A DNA stretch of 64,000 nucleotides from Adenophora triphylla var. japonica (taxonomy: Eukaryota > Streptophyta > Magnoliopsida > Asterales > Campanulaceae): NCBI GenBank assembly GCA_022495995.1, contig JAFEMH010002513.1, positions 271,356-335,355 of the forward strand, read 5' to 3'. Under the pieces are notes generated by a model that worked only from the letters and a program-made list of their open reading frames with translations, was not told the origin of the DNA and ran no database searches. A program made the position numbers and the translations under genes. Numbering within the stretch: position 1 is the stretch's first letter; each line of letters starts with the position of its first letter. Positions 50,361 to 62,544 of the stretch are shown piece after piece.

Positions 50361-50595
50361 TGTAAGTACCCAAATCTGGCTCATGCCTTCCGGTTAATTT
50401 TCCCGGCAATTCCGGTAATTTTTCCGGTAATTCCCCGGATTTTCCTAAAGTTCCGGAACAATTCGAACCTGCTCCAAGCCTTTTAAGGGCTGAAGGGAAT
50501 GCTTGGTGATTAAGAAACACGTTTTTCTTAATCCCAAAACCCTTCTAGAAGGCTGCCACCTTGCACGTTTCTAGAAGAAGCCAGATCTGGCTACT

Positions 50596-50780
50596 TATGT
50601 CGTGCGACATAACCAGCCAGAGAAACCTTCTAGAAACCTGCCACCTTGCATGTTTCTAGAAGAAACTGCATGTGGCTACTTATGTCGTGCGACATAACCA
50701 GCCAGAGAGAGTTCTAGAACCATGCCACCTTGCATGTTTCCGGAAGGAATATATCATGGCTTGTTATGTCGTGCGACATA
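50596..50780 (+). repeat. U3 palindrome and HSE-like array of LTR B
   Basis: TATGTCGTGCGACATA at 50,596-50,611, 50,681-50,696 and 50,765-50,780, each in GGCT...AGCC, separated by segments with TTCTAGAA or, once, TTCCGGAA. Same layout as LTR A but with CGTGCG in place of CGCACG when both are read on the plus strand; read in element sense the two agree. Confidence 0.85.
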
Positions 50781-50797
50781 ACAAGCCCATGCAGACC

Positions 50798-50806
50798 TAT
50801 AAATAG
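50798..50806 (+). promoter_or_regulatory. TATA box of LTR B
   Basis: TATAAATAG, 17 bp after the third palindrome. Confidence 0.65.
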
Positions 50807-51418
50807 AGGCCTTCACCTCTCAGTTTGACACACCTCTTCCAGCCCTCGCCCCTCTATAGGGAATACGCTCCGAAGCCTCCTCTCTCCTCACATACCCCTC
50901 AAATCAACCTAATCCTCCCAAATCCATCCCACACACACTTCCCACACACACACTTCCCATATACATCAAGAAATCAAGGAGTTCCCAAGGATCCAAGGCT
51001 CGAACTCGCCTCCTGAGGAGGACGCTAGAAGGCTCCTATATCTAACTTGATATAGGAGTTGTGGATCTTCAAGGGTAACGAAGTTTCTACCCCTTTTCCA
51101 CTCTCTATTTTCCTTTGAATATGAAATCTATGTGTTACATGCATTGATAATATAGTATTACGATTAAAGTTGCATGCTTTAGCTTCATATTACCCATCCA
51201 CATTTTATTTCATTACATTTCATATAAAATCTTCGTTTTGACTTGGTTTTTGCATGAACACTCAAGATGAGTGTGGATCCCTCATATCCACACCCTCTTG
51301 AAGTGTTCATTATTGATAAACATGCTCTATGAGATTTGTTTGTGAAGTAACTTGACCATTTTGGTGCCTTGTTACCTCTCGCAAATCTCAGTTGTAAAGC
51401 CTCTGCAAAATGGCTAGT

Positions 51419-51457
51419 TATGTCACGCGACATAGGCAGCCTATGTCGTGCGACATA
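51419..51457. repeat. Palindrome pair in LTR B downstream of TATA
   Basis: TATGTCACGCGACATA (51,419-51,434) and TATGTCGTGCGACATA (51,442-51,457), 23 bp apart, within TGGCTAG...GTAGCCA flanks. They would be transcribed, and the RNA could form a hairpin. Confidence 0.85.
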
Positions 51458-52478
51458 AGTAGCCAGTTTTCAGAAGCTTCACAGTTTCAAGCTGTAATCT
51501 GATGTTAACCCCCTTTAAGCTATAACCTGATGTCTATCTGCAATTTAGATAGTATCTATGTACATACTATGTCATCTTTTCATTAAAATATCATTCTCAT
51601 ACATAAAGATGCATCCTTTACACCTAAATCCCATTTTTCATGCATTAAAATCATTCCTTTTCCATTTTAAATCCCTTTTCACATTAAAAATGCACTCTTT
51701 GCACAAAGATCATTTCTTTACATAAAAAACATCCATTTGCAATCAAATGCATCATTTTCAAACCAAAATGCCATCTTTTTGCTAAAATATCATTTTTACA
51801 TGCATTTCCCCTTTTCCCCAACCTTGGAATGGACCGGTGTAAAAGTTCTCATCTTTGCATCGTTCCTTCCATTAAAGGTTCATGATTTCTTTAGGAAAAG
51901 GATAACCTTGAACCCTATATCTCCGATTATCGCTTAAGAATGAGTATGAAGCCTCTATACGAGCTCGACCGTCTTAAAGCGTAGGATTGATGGGCTAAGG
52001 ACATTCCTTCCTAAGGAACCTCATCTTTGACCAAAAGAGAGTCACTCTCTCGATCACGCAAGTCCCGAGGGTCCCGAGGTTAAAATGCGATGATCACAAG
52101 TCATAAGATGAGGACGGGATCATAATCCCAAATACATAAATTCCAAGGAATCCCGAGCGACAACCAACAAATGGTTTGTACGTCCGGAAGACAACTTGGG
52201 ACATTTCCCCCTTATTTTCAAACACATGCACACAAAGAAAGCACGCAAGCAAACACGATTAATGAAATCTAGGGAGACTTGCTCCGGCAAGGCACTTTGG
52301 GTGAACGCCAAACGTTCTTCCCAAGGGGTAACTTAACCTCCGAACCCATAAAACCTTTTTTTTTCAAAGTTTTGAGGTAATCAAAATGGCGTGGCGACTC
52401 CGTTTTCAAATAACTCGGATGTCTTCAAACTCGCGTGAATTCCAATAAACAAAAATTTTGGGCACACATTCAGCGGTT

Positions 52479-52496
52479 TGGCGACTCCGGCAGGGA
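52479..52496 (+). other. Primer binding site of element B
   Basis: TGGCGACTCCGGCAGGGA, six bases after the LTR end, of the Tat type. Confidence 0.75.
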
Positions 52497-54780
52497 CATC
52501 CCAAAGGAGAAAAGCTTTTATTTTCAAAACAAAAATCGATACTTGGTATATAGGTGGACCCCACTTACCCTTCCCTGTATCGCTCCCTAACCCGGGCTTG
52601 GGATAACAAGGTGGTTTAACAATCCCACGTACCAAGTATCCCTTTTCGAAAAAAAATAATTTTGAAAAATAGAAGAAAGCTTTTCCTTTGAGCGGGTTAG
52701 ACTCCCATCGCCGATTTCATTAATCGTGTTTGCTTTCTTTATCATGCATTGCATCATTTGCATCTTGGAATCTGTGCATACTTTGAACGGAAACAACCCG
52801 AAAAATAGCAAAAGGAGTGGAACCTGGAAAATTGATCCATGCGGCCGTACGGCTCAATCCTCATTGGATTACGACCGGACGACCTCGATGCTGGCAATTC
52901 CACCGGGGAAAAATCATGGTTAATCTGGGCAGCCCTAGCACTTGGGGCTACTCGGCTCCATGGACCAGGGCTCCCAGAAAAATTTACGATGCTTATGTGT
53001 CGCATTTTCCCCGTCCCGAAAATCATTCCTTTAAAACACATTTATGAAAATCTCTGTTTTTAACTCAAAAAAGGAACATTTTTAGGAGACCGCACACTAC
53101 GCGCACCTGATATATCCCGTACACTTTTGCACGCACGTCCTTCAAACCCGAGGGTGGTTCAGTGCGATCACGGACTGACCTTACGATGCTCCCGGGCGCG
53201 CACGGAATCATCCCAAACCTCCCATGGCGGCCGGTGTCGACCGATGCACGGTCAGGTGTCACACGTTTCAAAAACCGTGACTTTTGGTTGGTTTTTGGTC
53301 TAGTCCGTGTCATATAGCCCAGTTGCATACTCCACGTAAAGGCCAAGCCTTAGCTCATAACGGAAGCCAAGATTTTCGTTCAAGCGAATTGCCGAAATTC
53401 CGACAAGGAAAATCGGTGGGATCTTGACTCCGACATTGACTATTGACCTTGACCCGCACGGAATGCGTAAGAGTCAAGACCAAGTCTTTGCCAAAATAAA
53501 AGATCTTTCGCTCAAGCGAAGCTCTGCCAAAATTCCGACAAGGAAAAATTGGCAAGATCTTGACCCGGCATTGACTTCGATTCTAACTCACGCCCGGCGT
53601 ATGCAACGAAGTTCAATGTGACACCGTGTCATCCGGCTTTTTACCGCCCAACCCATGCCTATTATATTCTCGGACATTACCGAAAGTCAAAACGTCATTC
53701 GCTCAAGCGAAACTCTGCCAAAGATCCGTCAAGGCAGAGAGACGAGACTTTCCCGGTATTGCCTTGACTATAACCCGCATCGCTCGTGCGTTGAAAGGTC
53801 CTATGACCCGCTAGACCCGATAGGAGCGTTCTTTACTCTCGGTCGGTGGGATCCGCGTGCCCTATAGGACCCTCGCCCGGGGCTGTCCACCCTGGGAGGT
53901 CGAAATACAGGTGGAATACGAGGGGCTTATAGACGTAGTGACGGAACCCACTGATCCAGGATCTAGAGTAGTTGCAAAAAAAGAAGGGCAAACCCCCCCC
54001 CTTTTCCAACCAAATAGGAATAAATAAAAGACATGATTTTAAGTAAACTTGAACAATTAATGTAATCATAATTGCATTTTCCTATCTCTGATATCCCTAA
54101 TCGAGACCTCCTCGGTCCGGTTTCCGATTTTCTATCCCGACCTTTCATGGTCAAACCCTAATCGAGACCTCCTCGGTCCGGTTTCCGATTTTCTATCCCG
54201 ACCTTTCGCGGTCAAATCCCTAATCGAGACCTCCTCGGTCCGATTTCCGATTTTCTATCTCGACCTTTCGCGGTCAAATCCCTAATCGAGACCTCCTCGG
54301 TCCGATTTCCGATTTTCTATTCCGACCTTTCACGGTCAAATCCCTAATCGAGATCTTTTCGGTCCGATCTCCGTTTTCTTTATCCCTACCTTTCATGGTC
54401 AAACCCTAATCGAGACCTCTTCGGTCCGATTTTTGGTTTTCTTTATCCCGACCTTTCATGGTCAATCTCTAATCGAGACCTCCTCGGTCCGATTTTCGAT
54501 TTCCCATCTCGACCTTTCGCGGTCAAGTCCTTAATCGCGACCTCTTCGGTCCGATCTCTACTTCCAATCTTGACCTTTCAAGGTCTCATCTTTTCCGATC
54601 AATTAGGATTAGGAGAAAATGCGTTTCGAGCAAAAGTTAAAGCGATAAGGGCATGTTACTTGAGCCTTCGAGTCTAAACCTTACCTATCCCCGAGTCTAA
54701 ACCTTACCTATCCCCGAGTCTAAACCTTGCCTATCCCTTTCCCGCAGCGAAAAAGAAGTGAGCGAGAGTACTGGGTCAGC
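52497..54780 (+). other. Leader of element B
   Basis: Noncoding region homologous to the leader of A. TTCGCTCAAGCGAA-type dyads lie at about 53,378, 53,507 and 53,697. TCTAAACCTTACCTATCCCC is repeated three times at 54,670-54,740. No credible coding. Confidence 0.65.
54092..54565. repeat. 61-62-bp tandem repeat in leader of B
   Basis: About eight units starting TCGAGACCTCCTCGGTCCGG (54,101, 54,162, 54,224 and on), each with GACCTCCTCGGTC and GACCTTTCATGGTC dyads. Longer array than in A. Confidence 0.85.
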
Positions 54781-54815
54781 GGCTTTTGGTTCGAGACAGT
54801 TCATCGGCTCGAGAG

Positions 54816-56203
54816 TCGAGTGGCGGTTTGACGAAAACGGTGAGGGTATGGGAAATCGAGATGATTAGGAAGGAAGAGTTAGTCCTGGCTTTGGAAAATG
54901 CCCAAGGTTCCATGAAGAGCATTGTCATTGCTTATCGGTGCTCTTCACCGCAATGGAGTCCAAGTAACAATTGAGTCCAACGGTTCTCTGGTAGTGGTCG
55001 AAGATGAGACTCCAGGAGTAGCCATCTCAGTTCCCCCAGCCTATAACCAATACCTTCCTCCATCCACATATGATCCCTTGCCAAGGACCACTTCTCCTCA
55101 GTCCTTTCCAACATCCCAGCTCATCAGGGCCCCATTGCCCTCAGCTTCTCAGAACGGATTGGATTTCACCCCACTTATCCCTCGGTCTCGGCAATACCGG
55201 TTTATGCTCCAACCTCACATAATCGGTTTGAGATATGTGGCTATGTTACGAAGCCCCTATACCCGCCGAATGCGATCATGAGTTACCAAAAGATGAACCG
55301 AGTTTTGTTTGTTACCTCCGGACTTAATGAATTCAGTAGTCGGTTCGCTACTACAAGTCCTGTTGCCGGTTCCGATAGCCCAAGATTCCCGTTGACCCCT
55401 ATGTGGCAATATTGATGGAGCAAGTGAAACAGATGCAAGAGAAGCTTGACCTCATGATGAGTATCAATACTCCCTTGACCCAAGATGTCGAACCAGACCA
55501 GGAAATGACTCCACCGAGCATAACCCAATACCAAGCAGCAACCGTGCACTGCTCGCACCGCACCTCACAAAGGAAAGAATGTCACAGCTTCCTTGACCAA
55601 ATCCAGCAGTGGAACCAATTGGACAATGGGAATCGAGTCTTGAGAATAACAAGGTCCCGAAAACCTCGCTCCTTTCACTTTAACAATACAGAGATGCCTT
55701 TAAGCAAGATTAGGAAGAGCTAGTGAAAGAAAACTGATAAAGCCACCTGGAGAATTGGAAACCCAGAACCCCGTATCGGAATGGACGACCAAACACTCGT
55801 CGCTTCCATCAATACCATGGGCACAACACCGACAATTGCACCGCTTTGAGGCATGAGATCCAAAAGTTGATAGAAGATGGGAAGCTTGAGAACCTCCATG
55901 GGCCAAAGACGAGAAAGTCATGACAAGAGGTCAATTCAAGAAGTGCAAGGTCAAAAACGTCGGCTGATGATTTTGGGATGCCCATGAGCAAAGTTTTCAA
56001 CGATTTGGTGAAACGAAGCCTTCTCACCTCTCGAGAATCATAAGCCAAGAAACCCAAGTAGAGTTGACGGGGCCAAGTTACGTGAGTACCACAAGCATTA
56101 TGGTCATGTGACGGACAAGTGTGTGGAGTCAAGAAAGAAATTCAGTGGCTGATCTACGAAGGAAAGCTCAAGCTTCCTGGCAGTCCAACCCGCGAAGAGT
56201 AGC
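54816..56203 (+). pseudogene. Gag of element B (start lost, many frameshifts)
   Basis: Homologous to the Gag of element A. The ATG of A is GTG here, and the frame breaks at once. IRKEELVLALENAQGSMKSI, IAYRCSSPQWSPSNN, PAYNQYLPPSTYDPLPRT, LMMSINTPLTQDV and CHSFLDQIQQWNQLDNGN are readable in different frames. The knuckle region near 55,800-56,150 is decayed: YHKHYGHVTDKCV is visible, the first knuckle is barely so. The stop TAG at about 56,203 matches A. Confidence 0.7.
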
Positions 56204-59200
56204 TAGACTAGGGTTTACCTATCCTTAAAAAAAAAAAAAAAGGGAAGAAAAAGAAAAATAGTCTCTCAGTCAACCTTCGTAGGTCCTAGTATTTTTTTTC
56301 CTTTCAATTAAGTCCTCTACGGACATTGTATTGAATCTTCAATTTTCTATAAAAGAGTCTTCTTCTTTTCTTGCTAGACTTAAGACATTATTTGCACACC
56401 TACATTACATTTAATGAAATGGTTTTATTTTATATGATCACTTGCATTGCTCAACGAACAATCTCTCGAAATAATTAACGTTCTGATTAATCGGTGTGAG
56501 AAAGTCAACTAATGCCATCAAGCCATACACTTTCCTTACCCCACAAAGGCCTTCATAAAGCCATACACTTTCCCAAACCATGTCCACCTTCATCTTGACC
56601 AAGTCAACGACGGCGACAACATCAAGGAACGACAAAAAAGGCCACTCAAACCGAAAGATTGACCCCGTGTCGACAACAACCTAGGGGCTCGCTTAGACTT
56701 CAAGGGTATCAAGAATGTTCAAGCGAGGGCTCGCCGTCCTCGGGTGCTCTAGAAAATAAAAAAGAAGTGAAAAAGAAAAAATGTGTGTAGTGCAAAAAGA
56801 GTAATACCCGGCTAGACCGAAAATCCCAAAAAGGGCGGAGTCTAGGCAAAAACAGGGTTGCACATAAAAAAAAAAAAAAAAAAAAGAAGAAAAATCTTAG
56901 TGCAAAAAGAGTAATGCCCGGCTAAGTGAAAATCCCAAAAAAGGGCGGTCTAGGCAAAAAACAGGGTTGCACATAAAAATAAAAGAAAAGAAAATGAGGC
57001 CAAGGACCCAGCACCGCCCATCAAAAGCTTGACGGACAGGCAAAATCAAAGCTCAAAGAATGAAAGTTGTCGATAACAATGGGGCGGTCGAAGCAAAAGC
57101 AGAAGCATTTCATGAGCCTTTAGGCATATGCAAGTCCTTTCTCCCCCAATGAAAGACGAGAATCAGAAAGCAATTGAAGCAGCCGTCCAAGAATGACTTG
57201 GTCAAGGAATCATCCCGAGGCCCATGCCTCATCATCCAGTCTTCTCATCCTAGCCTTTTCACTAAAGGAACCACAAATCCCATTTCCCAAAACAGTCCGG
57301 CCAAGGCCGAACTACGGCGACCTGAGCTCCTCACAATGAGGGGAACGTAGGCAACCAGCAATGGTCCGGTCATAAGCATATTCAAATCCCAGAAAATCCG
57401 GTCTCATCAAATGACCTCTCCCATAAACATATCCAAATTCCTGAAAACCCGGTCTCATCAAATGACCTCTCCCATAGACACAGCCAGATTCCAGAAAACC
57501 CGGTCTCATTAACGACCTCCCTATACACAAACCTTTCTTTCACACCCAGCTAACCTTGATCCGCGACATTGGTTGACTTTCTCCTCATGATTAATAGGAA
57601 TGTCTCTTCATATCGAGATTAGTGGTTGAATAACCCGAACATTAATAAAGGGTTTTAAGCAATCTTGTGATCATTGTAAATAAAACAAGTTTTCAGATGT
57701 CTTGACAAGTCTTCCTTTTCTACATCTTAGGAAAGATAGCGCTAAACAACGATTTTACGTCGGGGGCTTCCATACACTTTTACAAACCCTTCTACGCTTA
57801 TACTCTCTCAAAAGAGTCAAACCCAAAGCGAGTTTTGTGCCTACATCGAATAAGGCCATCAGAATAACACAAAATCGGGATATATTCCCACCTTTCAAAA
57901 AATATGCCCCTGTATGTATTTCTGAGAATCTTTTCTTTCACATCTTCTTAAGGTTGACTGATTGACTAAAGAAAATTAAAAAAAAAAAAAGAGAGAGAGA
58001 AGGATAGGTTTTCCCTCTTCTGCCACAATTCGCATTAGGGTTGCCTTGAAACTCTTCAAGTCTGGGGCTTTGCCAAGCCGTTTCTTTAGACTGGGGCTTC
58101 TTTAGTCATTTTTGGGATTCACATCGGGTTCTTCACTAGGTCCCTAGATGGATTCAGTTTTGGTCAAGATCAACCTCAGGGTCATTTCCGCAGTGCCAAT
58201 CATATTGGGATTTTCGCTAGATCATCAGATTGGGGCTTCATTAAGTCACTTCTTCAAAACCTAAGACTTCGCCTGCTCAGTTCATCCAACCAGGGCTTTG
58301 CCAGTGAAAGGATCTTTTATGGGGCTTTGCAGAAAGTTCTTCCTCAGACCGGGGCTCCGATAAGTTGCATCCATCCCTAGAAGAGAGGATTGGTCACTTC
58401 GACATCTGTTAGCATCAGCTTCAAATGCTAGAGTGTGAGAAAGGAACATTCATCGAGACCCGAAGTTTAAACCCAGTCCCAGCCCAAGAGGGAATTCTAG
58501 TCCACGTTGACAAAATCTCAGCAACAGCAGCAGTTCAGTTCGCACCCAAGGGATACAACCCCACCTACTTGAAACCTGTCTTAAATACATTCCATATGTA
58601 CACCCAGACCCAGTCCCTACCATGTTTCCAAGAGAAAAATCATCCCTAGGCTCAAGTAACGTGCCAATTGCTAATGATAACGTTTTCTCCCAAAAGCGCC
58701 TTCGTTACTTCCGTTATAACGAGGTAACTCTAGGCGACAGTTTCCTAATTGTCAAAACGTCGAAAATCCTAGACATCGTTCCTAACTGTCTAGATGAAGC
58801 TCGAACTACGACCTGGCTTGATTCCTCCGGGATACGTAGGTAGCCTTTCATAAAGGTTCAGCCATCTGACCACTTTGGTCACCCTTTTCTTCCTCCACTC
58901 TCCAATGGTGCGTAAGCTTTTCATAAAAGTCCAATTTTGTGACCATATTGGTCACCCCTCTTGATTTGGCACATTCCTGTGAAGGATTGGTTGCTTGACC
59001 TCCTAGGTCACCCCATTTCCATCCTTAAGGGACCAATATCTCTTTGCCATTGTCCTAAGGAGACCAGGTTTGTGACCTATTTGGTCACCCAATTCCAACC
59101 TGTGTCAGCAATTCCAGTCCAAGGCCAAAAGGTAAGAGAAGTGCAGTCTTGGCTACTTATGTCACGCGACAAACCTAGCCAGTTGGCTTCTTATGTCGTG

Positions 59201-59514
59201 CGACATAATAAGCCACATCAGACATCAGCAATCAGCAGCTTCCTGCTTTCCCCAGGGCACTCCCCGACTTGTCAAAAGCTGCAAATACCATCCATTCACC
59301 TCTCAAATGCATAGGGGAGGGTTCATTTACCCCGTATACACTCATGCATTCATTTACAAGCTAAAAAAAAATTCATCCAAGTCATCCATTCAAACCATTT
59401 GTACGTACAAAGTAGATCAAGTCCAAAAGTTGTGCATAAAAAAATAATAACATGTGTTTTCCCCAAAGGGGGTACAATAGCCAAAAAGTCATAAATGTCT
59501 AAGGGGAAAGGGGG
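56204..59514 (+). other. Noncoding, repeat-rich interior of element B
   Basis: No pol. A tandem duplication of about 110 bp starts AGTGCAAAAAGAGTAATACC (56,787 and 56,900). Three units of about 51 bp with CCGGTCTCATCAAATGACCT lie at 57,364-57,520. GGGGCTTTGCC-type phrases recur at 58,060-58,360. A GGGATACGTAGGTAGCC module is at 58,829, followed by repeated TTTGGTCACCC phrases up to 59,090. Confidence 0.6.
59158..59207. repeat. Palindrome pair inside element B
   Basis: A decayed copy TATGTCACGCGACAAA at 59,158-59,173 and TATGTCGTGCGACATA at 59,192-59,207, with GGCT/AGCC flanks, far from either LTR. A further copy, TATGTTGTGCGACATA, is at 62,136-62,151. The first two lie just outside the 3' end of the antisense ORF; the last lies just upstream of its start. 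Confidence 0.8.
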
Positions 59515-61963
59515 CTACTCTGAATCCTCTCCATCACCCTCTTCATCATCCTCTCCCTCATCTCCATCCTCGTCATCATCCTCAGCCTCCTCTGGCTCAT
59601 CATCAGGGTCGTCCGAAGGTGCCTCGTATGCTATGGTCCCTGTGCGATAGTAGTCGTCAAGCTCCGTGATGACGACAGAGTCAAGCTCGTAATCTGTGGC
59701 CGTCTCAGCTCCACCATCCTCATCCTCATCCTCATCATCATCGTCAATCTCAATGGGTCTGTAAAGAGGCACATTTGCAGTCTTTGTCCAGGCGTCGGTC
59801 CTCTGAGTGCTCCAAGTGGTGCCCACGTCATCGGAGCGGCTGCTTCTTCCTTCTCGGTTGGCCGGTGGAGAGATATCAATCGAACCTGTGACCAGACTGA
59901 TTCTTCCCGAGAAACTCAGTGCCTTTACGGAGCTTGCCAATCATGCCCGCATGGCGCCGGTATATGCCACTGGTCAAATGTCACGCCAAGCTGGACGGGG
60001 AACACATTAGCCTGGCGAGACATAAAAAGCGTCGGGAATGCGGTTCTTGATAACAAAAAAGAGATGCAAGCAATCCAAAGAGGCGTAAGGAACGGTACTT
60101 ACAGATCTAGAACCTCGCGGGAGCACCGGATGAGGATGAGTGCAGGACATATCAATGTGAGCTCGCCTCGTCGACCGCCACCCTGATAATCAATGAAAGT
60201 CGGGGCAAAGGAGGTCACCAGCAACATAGCCGGTCGAAGGCCCCACGCTATGAGCACCATAACCAACCCAGTCTGTGGAGCCCGAAGATGCATGGCCACG
60301 TACATAGTATAGTCCCCTCCCGTGTGTAAAGATGTGCCGCCGTGCCTACGATCAAGCATCTACATTCGCCAGCTGGCGAGGCGACCACATCCTAGGCGGG
60401 GATCATCGGGGATCCGAGCGTGCTTATTCGGCCCATCTTTGTCTATACACCCTCTCTCCTAGATACAAGGCGTCTCCGGACAAGCCCACCAGTAGCTTGC
60501 GACACTACTATGAAGTGCGCAGCGTGATCTAAATCAAAGCGCCATAACGACCAGTCCGGGGAACAAGCTCATCCTCTCGTGGAACCCCTCTCGGGCACGT
60601 CAACGTATCATGATAAGAAGCGGTAATCCTGCACCTCGAGCCCTCCGCGTCACAGTACATTTCTGGCATCCTTCGTCCACCGACGAAGAAGCGGGGAAAA
60701 AGTGGTGGCAGGAAACTTCATCCTTGATCTGCCACTCATAATGCCCAAAGTACTCGTATGCCCAAGCCTGAAAAGGAGAAGAAGAAGTCAAAACCGGGAA
60801 AACAAGGGATATAATGAAATGCGCAAAAGAAAAGAGATCAAGGTGAGAGAATACCTCGAAAGCCGGATGAAAGCAGTGAAGTACTTCGCCTTCCCTCGGG
60901 CGACGTCATCTAGGGCCAAATACATCTCGGCTAAATTTGCCTCCCCCCGGGACAGATTCAGACAGTATCCCGGGTTCTCGGTAGCTCCAACGGTGAAATC
61001 AAAGCGGTAGATGCGCTGTTGATGAACGGCATGTCGGAAAAGCCCACCCATACAAAAGCTCTAGCCAATCTCTCGGCTCTCGGCCGGCTCTCGGGATCAT
61101 CTATCACAGTGTAGTCCACTGCTCACGCCCCTGAATCGAGCCATGTAGCACCCCAACTCATATCCATTCCCCTTCTTGATCAGGGAAACGAAACCAAGTA
61201 AGCCCATAAAATCATCATCAGCAATAAGGCAGGGGCTCAACTCACATGTACAGGCTCCTCTATGTAGAGCGGCTCATCCGTAAAAGGCGATCTGTGATGA
61301 CCGCGAAGTCCGGTGAGTGGCTTTGTCGTCTCACCCCGAGAAGTGAAATGAGTGAGTGGTCTCCCACCGAGAACTCTCTGAGATGCCCTCACTAGATCCA
61401 CACTCCTCTGAGTGCCCCAGATGGCCTTCGCCATCTCAATTGCCCTAGCCCAGCGGCGTAAATCGGGCCCTTAGGCGAGTCCACTGCTCACGGCTGCCCG
61501 GCGAGCTATCCCGCCAGCACGCCCTTCACCTCAGGGGAACCACGGGTGCGTAATCCCTGCAAGAAAACATGGCACAAATATTAATATTTCGTGCTATTTC
61601 TTGAAATCATCTCAAGCAAAAAATAGGTCAAAATGGATCAATGTATGGCATGCATTTACGCATTACATTTCCTAGATTCATCTATGTTCACATGCCAGTT
61701 CATGTCAATAGCACAGTCTAAAAAAAAAAAATCAGTTCAAATCAATTTCGCCCAAATTGAAAGAAATTTTCAAAAAAAAAACCTAGGTTTCTTACCTCTT
61801 CCTTCTTCCGAACATCCGAAGTATGCTCATCGAGCTGTGGGTAGAAATCTCCTCTTGGTGCTTCCGGAAGAAACGGCCGTTGATTCCTTTGAACCCCCTT
61901 TCTTCGAGTAGCTAAGTTGGCATGTTGAGAAGCCCTCTTGGTCGGATAGAGCCTAGGAGGCAT
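59515..61963 (-). pseudogene. Antisense, probably spliced ORF of element B (plant-mobile-domain-like)
   Basis: Exon 1 is 61,963-61,796 (56 codons, donor GAG|GTAAGA). A likely acceptor TTCTTGCAG precedes GLRTRGSPEVKGV at about 61,550. Then come blocks MAKAIWGTQRSVDLVRASQR and FTSRGETTKPLTGL with SPFTDEPLYIEEP (61,434-61,237), GEANLAEMYLALDDVARGKA (about 60,960-60,900), and QAWAYEYFGHYEW (about 60,770). The end is an open frame of about 140 codons (59,940-59,515) with a long Asp/Glu-rich tail. The order GE(T/M)..L..GL, LAEMYLxLDDVARxKA, WAYEYF fits the plant mobile domain found in antisense ORFs of Tat-lineage elements. Stops between blocks may be introns or decay. Confidence 0.5.
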
Positions 61964-62544
61964 TTTCCAAGTTGAATCGAACTAAAGATTTGTTTGATTT
62001 CTCTAGATCCCTCTCAAATCGCCCTCTGAGATTGCTCTCCCTCTTCTCGCCGTCGCCTCCCTCTCAATTTCAAGTCTAAATTAATTTCAAAATGGCGACT
62101 GTGCGATTTTTAATAAATCTGTTCACCTGGCCTATTATGTTGTGCGACATACAAAGCCCCTGTGGCTGATTTTTACAATTTTGCCCCTAAAGGCTCCATT
62201 TTACAATTTTGTCCCCCGTAGGCTTCTTTTACCCTTTATGCCCCTGGCATTTCTAATTACTTTCAATCCGGTTTTCCCTCCAGTGCCCCCGTGGCCTATT
62301 TTACAAATTTACCTCTGTGACTCAGTTTATTTGCCCTTGGCATTTTCAATTTTATTTTTCAAATAATCAGGGTACATCCCAGTTTTCTTTACAAAAATTA
62401 TCCGGATACATCCCACTTTTCTTTACAAAAAACTATTGATTCCTTCCAACTTCTCTACAAAATCCAACCTTTTTCGCAATCTCCGTTATTCGGTTGTAAC
62501 GGGATAACGTTAGGTAACGACCTCGAATTGTCAAAACTCTAAAT

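Larger units (their letters stand above)
50361..52472 (+). repeat. 5' LTR of element B
   Basis: 2,112 bp, TGTAAGTACCC...CACATTCA. Holds the CCGGAA-rich start, three palindromes in 84-85-bp repeats (50,596, 50,681, 50,765), TTCTAGAA pairs, a TATA box, a second palindrome pair (51,419 and 51,442), ATGCA-type repeats at 51,560-51,800, and the PBS-like TGGCGACTCCG at 52,392. Confidence 0.85.

Noticed and set aside
56204..59514. Hidden pol in element B
   Set aside because: I looked for protease, RT and integrase motifs (DTG, YIDD, DNG, WGIDL) on both strands and saw none.
59631..59879. Second minus-strand frame (MISLHRPTEKEE...)
   Set aside because: Alternative frame of the acidic tail of the antisense ORF; the Asp/Glu-rich frame 59,940-59,515 is the better one.
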